In this document: positions 16,094-20,360 of the stretch, in pieces
Numbering within the stretch: the first letter of the stretch is position 1
How the letters are laid out: every line of letters starts with the position of its first letter
The notes under the pieces: generated by a model
Database searches by the model: none
Told to the model about the DNA's origin: nothing
What the model saw: the letters and a program-made list of their open reading frames with translations, nothing else
Position numbers and translations under genes: made by a program
Virus record (IMG/VR): IMGVR_UViG_3300025102_000377
Location: 1-20,360 of that record
DNA: 20,360 nt
Strand: one strand, 5' to 3'
Origin: a virus

Positions 16094-16800
16094 TAGTCTT
16101 CTCCTTTGTTATATTCAAAACCATCTACTTCAGTAAATGGCGATTTATCCACGGTAGTTTTGTCTTGCGTCACCATGGTTTGTAGTGCAGCAGTGCTTGC
16201 CGCAAGGCTGTCTTTTTGCTTCAACGCTACTTCAAGTTCTTGTTCGTCAAGAGCACGAACAGCTTTAAAGAAAAGTTTCGGCATGTCTACACTATTGTCA
16301 AAATACATCTGTGTAACAACAGCAATAGACGGAGTCTTATGCTTCTGTAAATATTTAGCATAAGCTTGCACCCCCATGTTACCATTTTCGGGTCTTCCAA
16401 AAATAGAAGTCGCAGGAATACGTATTTGGTAAACAGTGTCCATCTGCTCCTCTAGTATAATCGCCAGACGTTGCGAAAACCTACAAGCACGGCCACCCCC
16501 TTCGCCTGATCCCCTAATGTTCTGTACACAGTCCATGCAGCGAGCTGCTTGTTTCTGTTCTAACGGTACATCAGGTGATGGTTTTTGCGTGTCTGACGAC
16601 CAACAAGTAGGAGCAGATGGATTTTCTGAGTCATACATATCTTTATAATAAGTACGAGCCAGTTTTGCAGCGTTAACTATTACCATGTTCAATGAACCAT
16701 CAACCACACCGACAGGATCACCATCTACAGACTTAGAAAAACGTCCGCCCCCGATAGTAATTTGGTTTGGTTTATGTTCAGCTACCGCTGCATGGATCAT
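16093..16800 (-). CDS. Conserved phage protein with four-cysteine motif, unknown function
   Basis: The product is 235 residues, with an ATG preceded by GGGAG at six-base spacing. It has a spaced cysteine set: C66 in TCWSSD, C88 and C91 in RCMDCVQN, and C106 in GGGRACRFSQRLA. These could bind one zinc ion. After the Cys block come beta-strand-like segments (TVYQIRIPATSIFG, PSIAVVTQMYFD). I recognise the order 'CWSSD - CxxC - GSG..G.GxAC - RLA - RIPATS - VVTxM' from uncharacterised phage proteins that lie next to SSB or recombination genes. The strand-rich second half could be an OB-like ssDNA-binding fold, but that is a guess. It overlaps the SSB gene by one base and is probably translated in step with it. 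The C-terminal ~60 residues are polar and low in hydrophobics. Confidence 0.6.
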   Translation of the reverse strand: MIHAAVAEHKPNQITIGGGRFSKSVDGDPVGVVDGSLNMVIVNAAKLARTYYKDMYDSENPSAPTCWSSDTQKPSPDVPLEQKQAARCMDCVQNIRGSGEGGGRACRFSQRLAIILEEQMDTVYQIRIPATSIFGRPENGNMGVQAYAKYLQKHKTPSIAVVTQMYFDNSVDMPKLFFKAVRALDEQELEVALKQKDSLAASTAALQTMVTQDKTTVDKSPFTEVDGFEYNKGED

Positions 16801-16815
16801 TAGTCTCTCCCTTTA

Positions 16816-17040
16816 CTAATGATCTTCAGATGTTGAGGAGTTTTCTTCCCAAGAGTTTAACTCTTCACGGCGTGTCAACGCTTTTTCTATCGCTTCTACG
16901 TTGAAACGATACGTATCACCTGCCTTTATATAAGTTTCTCTTGGGATATGCCCCTCACGCAACCATTTTCTAGTTGTCGATACTGATATGCCAAAGTAGT
17001 CGGCAACTTTGCCTATTTCTACATATGTTTTTTCTGTCAT
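16816..17040 (-). CDS. Excisionase/MerR-like helix-turn-helix DNA-binding protein
   Basis: The product is 74 residues. The ATG overlaps the upstream TGA (ATGA, 17037-17040), and AGGAAG precedes it. Residues 6-53 (YVEIGKVADYFGISVSTTRKWLREGHIPRETYIKAGDTYRFNVEAIEKAL) follow the winged-HTH pattern of excisionase-family and MerR-like domains: a first helix VADYFG, a recognition helix STTRKWLREG, and a wing with a basic-aromatic YRFN before the last helix. The tail is acidic and Ser-rich. Proteins of this type bend DNA for excision or act as transcription regulators. No integrase is in the window, and the gene sits in the replication operon, so a regulator or DNA-architectural role is at least as likely as excision. 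Confidence 0.7.
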   Translation of the reverse strand: MTEKTYVEIGKVADYFGISVSTTRKWLREGHIPRETYIKAGDTYRFNVEAIEKALTRREELNSWEENSSTSEDH

Positions 17041-17426
17041 TTCTTCCTCACTGATACTGTGTACTCCGAGTCCACGTTAAGACCTTTCGGTATAAGATCA
17101 GGGTTTTCTGCTAGGAACTGACGAACATTTGTCTGGTTCAAACGTTTCTCAAAAAGTTCGGGTACATCATGCTCTCGTATAAACTCGTACATGTTTTCCC
17201 AGTCGCTTGTCCAATAACGCTGTTTGATAGACCTAAAGAACGCCCCTTCGTTTGTACGCACCGATTCGACATTGTGCTCTTTACAATGCTCTAGCAATGC
17301 GCTCTTTATTTTAGCTACCTTTTCACTAAGCACGTTGTCTTCTTCTTTGAACTTAGTAGCAAGTTCGCTACGCTGATCACGTATCTTTATGTACGCTTTT
17401 ACGAGCTTCTCTATTGAAACGCCCAT
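17037..17426 (-). CDS. Conserved phage coiled-coil protein, unknown function
   Basis: The product is 129 residues, with an ATG following GGAG at standard spacing. Residues 1-50 are a Lys/Glu-rich helix, likely coiled coil (IEKLVKAYIKIRDQRSELATKFKEEDNVLSEKVAKIKSALLEHCKEH). They are followed by a compact domain with VRTNEGAFFRSIKQRYWTSDWENMYEFIREHDVPELFEKRLNQTNVRQFLAENPDLIPKGLNV. I recall this block from small proteins in replication/recombination clusters of marine phages. A long helix plus a small domain is vaguely like Gam-type nuclease inhibitors, but I cannot support that name. It is the first gene after a 49-base gap with promoter-like sequence, and it overlaps the HTH gene. The role is unknown. 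Confidence 0.6.
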   Translation of the reverse strand: MGVSIEKLVKAYIKIRDQRSELATKFKEEDNVLSEKVAKIKSALLEHCKEHNVESVRTNEGAFFRSIKQRYWTSDWENMYEFIREHDVPELFEKRLNQTNVRQFLAENPDLIPKGLNVDSEYTVSVRKK

Positions 17427-17454
17427 TTATATCTCCATTGTTATTTATATTTAG

Positions 17455-17483
17455 TAGATAGTATCTAAACTTACCTTAGTCAA
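17455..17483 (-). promoter_or_regulatory. Candidate promoter with overlapping palindrome
   Basis: On the minus strand TTGACT (17483-17478, overlapping the stop of the helicase gene) is followed after exactly 17 bases by TATCTA (17460-17455). This is a weak sigma-70-like arrangement, with only three of six -10 positions matching consensus. The -10 half is one arm of a palindrome, TAGATA/TATCTA at 17455-17460 and 17462-17467 with a single central base, of a kind expected for an operator. It precedes the coiled-coil, HTH and SSB genes. Direct evidence is limited to sequence similarity. Confidence 0.3.
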
Positions 17484-19011
17484 GTAGTTCTTTGTACAAA
17501 TCTATAATTTTTGTATGTACATCAATTCTACTGTCCAACAATCTGTATATACGCTGTTCAGCGGCTGAACCATAAAGTTGGATAACAGTGCATTTGTGTT
17601 TCTGCCCAGAGCGATGGACACGTGCATTCGCCTGTGCATATGTTTCCAAAGACGATGTTGGACCCCACCACACAACAGTGTTCGCTGCTGTCAATGTCAC
17701 CCCATGCGCTGCGGCTTGCGGTTGTATTATCAATACTTGAGGGTTAGGCGTAGTTTGGAACTTATCGAACAACTCTGTTCTCTTAGCCGCAGACACGTCT
17801 CCTCGTATGATACCACATGTTACCTGGTCCGCCGTTAGTCTGTTAACTAACAAGTCTATGGTGTGTCGGAAAGGAACGAACACTAATACTTTTTGACTGC
17901 TTTCGTCTATCGCTTCTTTCAAAACATTATAACGATTAGATATATCAAATTCTAATGTCTCACTGTCATCCGTATACACAGCGCCTGATGATATTTGCAG
18001 AAGTTTGTTAAGTACAATAGCTGCATTAACGGCGGTAATGCTTTCATCTTCTACCTGCATAACCATCTTTTTACGTAGCTCTTCGTAATATTTTACCTGC
18101 TGCTTGGTCATCTCTACCTTACGTTTGACATAAACCATATCTGGTAAATCAAGACATTCTTCTTTAGTAAATCTAATAGCAGGCTGTAGCACCTCATGTA
18201 CTATTTGACTGGCGTTTTCTTTTGGCATCCACTTAAACTGTGTTACTTTCCACATGACCATATCCCTAAAAGAACCAAAAAACTTTGGGACGTTTAGTGG
18301 GTTAATCAGTTTTGCCAAGCCGTAGGCATCTAGCGGAGACTGTGCGGCAGGCGTACCTGTCATCATCCACAACCAAGTATCATCAGAGATTAGCTTTTTA
18401 AGTGTCTTCCATCTTTTGGTCTGTGCATTCTTGTAGTGCGTGGCTTCATCTACGATGATACAATCAAACCCACCATTTATTATGTCTTCTTTAACAATAT
18501 CTACACCGTCATAATTTATAATTACAAACTCTGCACCACTATTAATTATATCTGCACGTTTCTTTCTACTACCGTAAGCCACATCTACAGAACGATGCAT
18601 AGCAAAGGAAAACAAGTCTGCACGCCATGCGCTATCCATGATCGAGAGCGGGCAAACTACTAGAACACGCCTTATCTGCTTCTGAGTAATTAGATAGTCA
18701 GCCGCCCATATTGCTGATGCGGTTTTACCTGTGCCTTGTTCGTTGAAACAAAAAGCACGTTTGTTCATAGTTAAAAACTCTGCTGTTTTCTTCTGATGTT
18801 CGTAAGGTTTATATTGCCCTGCCCATTTGTAACGTTTGCTAATAGGTGAGGGTACGTTTATATTTAAACTTTTTAGTTTTAGGGCTTCAAACATACCCCA
18901 CTTGACTACTACTTCATTCATCGACAACTCCTTGCTGTTCGGTATCACTGTTGTGACCCTTTTTGGGTTGCGCAAATTCAACAGGACTGCCTTATCCCGA
19001 ATGATCTGCAT
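17476..19011 (-). CDS. SNF2-type superfamily 2 helicase
   Basis: The product is 511 residues, with an ATG preceded by GGAG six bases upstream. Helicase motifs appear in order: PYEHQKKTAEFL (Q-like, 69-80), NEQGTGKT (Walker A, 90-97), VVCPLSIMDSAW (Ia, 118-129), IIVDEATHYKN (Walker B DEAT, 185-195), MMTGTP (motif III, 216-221), KVLVFVPF (motif IV), LIIQPQAAAHGVTL (motif V) and QANARVHRSGQKHK (motif VI, 460-473). The VHRSGQ form of motif VI is characteristic of SNF2/Rad54-family dsDNA translocases. Such phage proteins are thought to remodel protein-DNA complexes or help replication and recombination forks. The length suggests a bare two-RecA-domain core without extra domains. It lies between the HNH-like gene and the coiled-coil gene in the replication cluster. 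Confidence 0.88.
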   Translation of the reverse strand: MQIIRDKAVLLNLRNPKRVTTVIPNSKELSMNEVVVKWGMFEALKLKSLNINVPSPISKRYKWAGQYKPYEHQKKTAEFLTMNKRAFCFNEQGTGKTASAIWAADYLITQKQIRRVLVVCPLSIMDSAWRADLFSFAMHRSVDVAYGSRKKRADIINSGAEFVIINYDGVDIVKEDIINGGFDCIIVDEATHYKNAQTKRWKTLKKLISDDTWLWMMTGTPAAQSPLDAYGLAKLINPLNVPKFFGSFRDMVMWKVTQFKWMPKENASQIVHEVLQPAIRFTKEECLDLPDMVYVKRKVEMTKQQVKYYEELRKKMVMQVEDESITAVNAAIVLNKLLQISSGAVYTDDSETLEFDISNRYNVLKEAIDESSQKVLVFVPFRHTIDLLVNRLTADQVTCGIIRGDVSAAKRTELFDKFQTTPNPQVLIIQPQAAAHGVTLTAANTVVWWGPTSSLETYAQANARVHRSGQKHKCTVIQLYGSAAEQRIYRLLDSRIDVHTKIIDLYKELLD

Positions 19012-19026
19012 GTTGTTCTCCAGTTT

Positions 19027-19317
19027 TTATTTTTTCTTTTTGGGTGGTTTACTCATAGCTCCACCTGCTGCACGATTTTTCTTACGGCTTTGTACTTTTA
19101 CACCGTCTTTGTTTTTTCCACCTTTACTTAGTGGTTTTTTGTGGGCAATATCTTTGCCTTCTCGTTTATCTGCTTTGCCATTCTTATTCTTATCCGCTCC
19201 TTTCTTATCCATTTTACGCCGAGCACGTTGACGTTCCATGCGATCTTCATGCTCGCCTCTGGCTTTTTGTTGTTTGTATTCTTTCTTGTAAGGTCTTGGT
19301 TTGTTTTTATAAGGCAT
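19027..19317 (-). CDS. Small basic HNH-endonuclease-like protein
   Basis: The product is 96 residues from the ATG at 19317, which overlaps the upstream TAA by one base (TAATG) and has GGGAG at good spacing. An in-frame ATG at 19341 would add eight residues inside the nuclease gene and is less likely. The protein is extremely Lys/Arg-rich. The segment GKDIAHKKPLSKGGKNKDGVKVQSRKKNR parallels the HNH core of small phage nucleases (usual form DH-x-x-PL-x-x-GG...N-L...N-R). Here the first position reads AH instead of DH and the central Asn-Leu is replaced by Asp-Gly-Val, so metal-dependent cleavage is uncertain. It may be an HNH descendant that only binds DNA. Downstream comes the SNF2 helicase, 15 bases away. 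Confidence 0.5.
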   Translation of the reverse strand: MPYKNKPRPYKKEYKQQKARGEHEDRMERQRARRKMDKKGADKNKNGKADKREGKDIAHKKPLSKGGKNKDGVKVQSRKKNRAAGGAMSKPPKKKK

Positions 19318-19988
19318 TAGTTTCTCCCATTGTGGGCGCATTCAAGCACTGGACAATGACGTTTGCACAACCCAGATGGGCGTGGATTCCATACATCCGA
19401 CTCAAATGCTTTTTCCATCTTACCATAAATTCCTAACCATTTCTCCCAAAGATTTGATTCTGAGTCAATCTCGTATTCTTCTTTGACTAAACTGTTTGCA
19501 ACTACAAACAAAAGCCCTGCCTTAATCTTTTTTATGTCGGGGTAATGTTTAAATACAGTCAGCGCCATTAGTTCTAACTGTCCTTTGTCAGCGTACCTAG
19601 CCGACTTGCCCGTTTTGTAATCTATGACATACGCAACACCTGCTAATACGTCTATGATTATCAAGTCAGCTATCCCGCGAAACCATACACGTTTGTCAAA
19701 AAACCCACATGGTTCTAGGTTAGCGGTCAGACCCATCTTTTTTTCGCATACTTTGATACCGCGCCTAGAGTTTAGATTGTCAAGCATGCTTTGGATAAAG
19801 CCAAATTTTTTTGGCACTGGCACATCGCTGCCTATGTAGTCTTCACAAACTTTATGAAGTTCCGTGCCGTAACGCATAGCCTCTGTCTCCTCGACAGGGT
19901 ACTGCTTCAACACTTTCTCATGATAAAATTGTTTAGGGCACGTTTCAAATGCCTTTGCTTTGCTAAATGACCAAGGCGCTATACTCAC
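19317..19988 (-). CDS. PD-(D/E)XK nuclease, Cas4/AddB/RecB-like, with Cys4 iron-sulfur-type motif
   Basis: The product is 223 residues from the GTG at 19988, which overlaps the polymerase TGA by four bases (GTGA) and has GGGGA six bases upstream. A TTG at 19994 would place the Shine-Dalgarno too close. The start SIAPWSFSKAKAFETCPKQFYHE is typical of RecB-type nucleases. With the GTG as residue 1 the core reads H45 (ELHKVC), D108 (RGIADLIIID), D123-x-K125 (VIDYKTGK) and Q137 (QLELMAL). C17 together with C208, C212 and C217 (GLCKRHCPVLEC) fits the iron-sulfur staple of Cas4 and AddB. The likely role is a 5'-3' exonuclease in phage recombination or host-DNA degradation, like T7 gp6. No other Cas proteins are present, so this is not CRISPR-associated by context. 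Confidence 0.82.
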   Translation of the reverse strand: MSIAPWSFSKAKAFETCPKQFYHEKVLKQYPVEETEAMRYGTELHKVCEDYIGSDVPVPKKFGFIQSMLDNLNSRRGIKVCEKKMGLTANLEPCGFFDKRVWFRGIADLIIIDVLAGVAYVIDYKTGKSARYADKGQLELMALTVFKHYPDIKKIKAGLLFVVANSLVKEEYEIDSESNLWEKWLGIYGKMEKAFESDVWNPRPSGLCKRHCPVLECAHNGRN

Positions 19989-20360
19989 TCGCAATCCCCA
20001 TATGACTTAGCTACTCCGCTTTCGCAATCAACAGGTAAACCTGCCGCCCAATCGGGCGTCCAACGCATACATGTCTCTACAAATGCTTGTGCTTCGTCTA
20101 CTTTGTTATCTTCTACACAGCATACAATACTGTCGTGTACGGTCAACACAACTTTGTACTTCTTAGCTATCTTTAGCATCTGCTCACCAATTATACAACG
20201 TGCTATAGCTTGACAAACATTCTCTATCACCTTCCCACCATAGATTTTGTTTCGGCCTCGCCGCACCTTGTATGTGTATTCATCACCGTCATAATTTAAA
20301 TCTTCGTAAAACAATGGAAGTCCAGAGGGTAAGAGCAAAGCCTTGTTACTGGCATCAATA
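19985..20360 (-). CDS. polA: Family A DNA polymerase, C-terminal end (5' part outside window)
   Basis: The reading frame is open to the window edge, so the gene begins beyond 20360; only about 125 C-terminal residues are visible. YGGKVIENVCQAIARCIIGEQML precedes YKVVLTVHDSIVCCVED, the palm motif C of Pol I-type polymerases (His-Asp-Ser; the Asp is a metal ligand). LLLPSGLPLFYEDLNY upstream and WTPDWAAGLPVDCESGVAKSYGDCE at the end are landmarks I recall from replicative polymerases of marine podoviruses. The product would copy the phage genome with the helicase-primase and SSB encoded further left. Any 3'-5' exonuclease domain and motifs A and B are outside the window and cannot be judged. Confidence 0.88.
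   Translation of the reverse strand, partial: IDASNKALLLPSGLPLFYEDLNYDGDEYTYKVRRGRNKIYGGKVIENVCQAIARCIIGEQMLKIAKKYKVVLTVHDSIVCCVEDNKVDEAQAFVETCMRWTPDWAAGLPVDCESGVAKSYGDCE

Noticed and set aside
16816-17040. Considered as evidence for a temperate phage (excisionase)
   Set aside because: No integrase or attachment site is visible and the gene sits in the replication operon. The HTH fold alone does not show lysogeny.
19317-19988. Considered as a CRISPR-associated Cas4
   Set aside because: No cas1, cas2 or repeat-spacer array is present; the neighbours are phage replication genes.

Overview
The window looks like part of a tailed, double-stranded DNA phage genome, most likely a podovirus of an aquatic (probably marine) bacterium. 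The signs are tightly packed genes with ATGA/TAATG-type junctions, a virion cassette on one strand facing a replication cassette on the other, a family A DNA polymerase end, a T7 gp2.5-like ssDNA-binding protein, and a very large T7 gp16-like or 'polyvalent' ejection-type protein. The Gly-rich 'GG(I/L)xxLAxGG' virion motifs resemble proteins I recall from marine phages. The base composition leans to AT. The host cannot be named from this window. The layout brings to mind the HMO-2011-type and other SAR11/SAR116/roseobacter podoviruses, but that is memory-based inference. I see no integrase, tRNA, rRNA, CRISPR array or insertion sequence.

Right-going half (1-12177, + strand). The window opens inside a GH19-type endolysin. 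Five virion-type genes follow: a Gly-rich protein (365-1510), a small GNAT-like protein (1511-1924), an Ala/Gln-rich protein (1926-2975), a 783-residue acidic protein (2972-5323), and a 2280-residue giant protein (5335-12177). The giant protein has hydrophobic N-terminal segments, a disordered acidic repeat linker, an HExxH metalloprotease-like motif and a C-terminal polyvalent-protein-type region. Inside its linker, in another frame, lies a 64-codon reading frame with a consensus Shine-Dalgarno sequence and a folded-looking protein. This is the best candidate for an undescribed gene in the window.

Convergence point (12176-12268). A perfect 8-bp G+C hairpin with a U tract on the minus-strand transcript ends the left-going operon. 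Next to it is a sequence able to form a three-arm structure.

Left-going half (20360-12253, - strand; transcription order right to left). The order is: C-terminus of DNA polymerase I; a Cas4/AddB-like PD-(D/E)XK nuclease with four cysteines; a small basic HNH-like protein; an SNF2-type helicase; a conserved coiled-coil protein; an excisionase-like HTH protein; a Cys4 protein of unknown function; a gp2.5-like SSB; a strong stem-loop; a primase-helicase fusion; and a small conserved protein. Together these supply priming, unwinding, strand coating, synthesis and nuclease steps of phage DNA replication and recombination. A perfect 12-bp stem-loop occupies the only sizeable gap within the SSB-primase pair. 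A promoter-like site with a 6-bp-arm palindrome precedes the coiled-coil gene.
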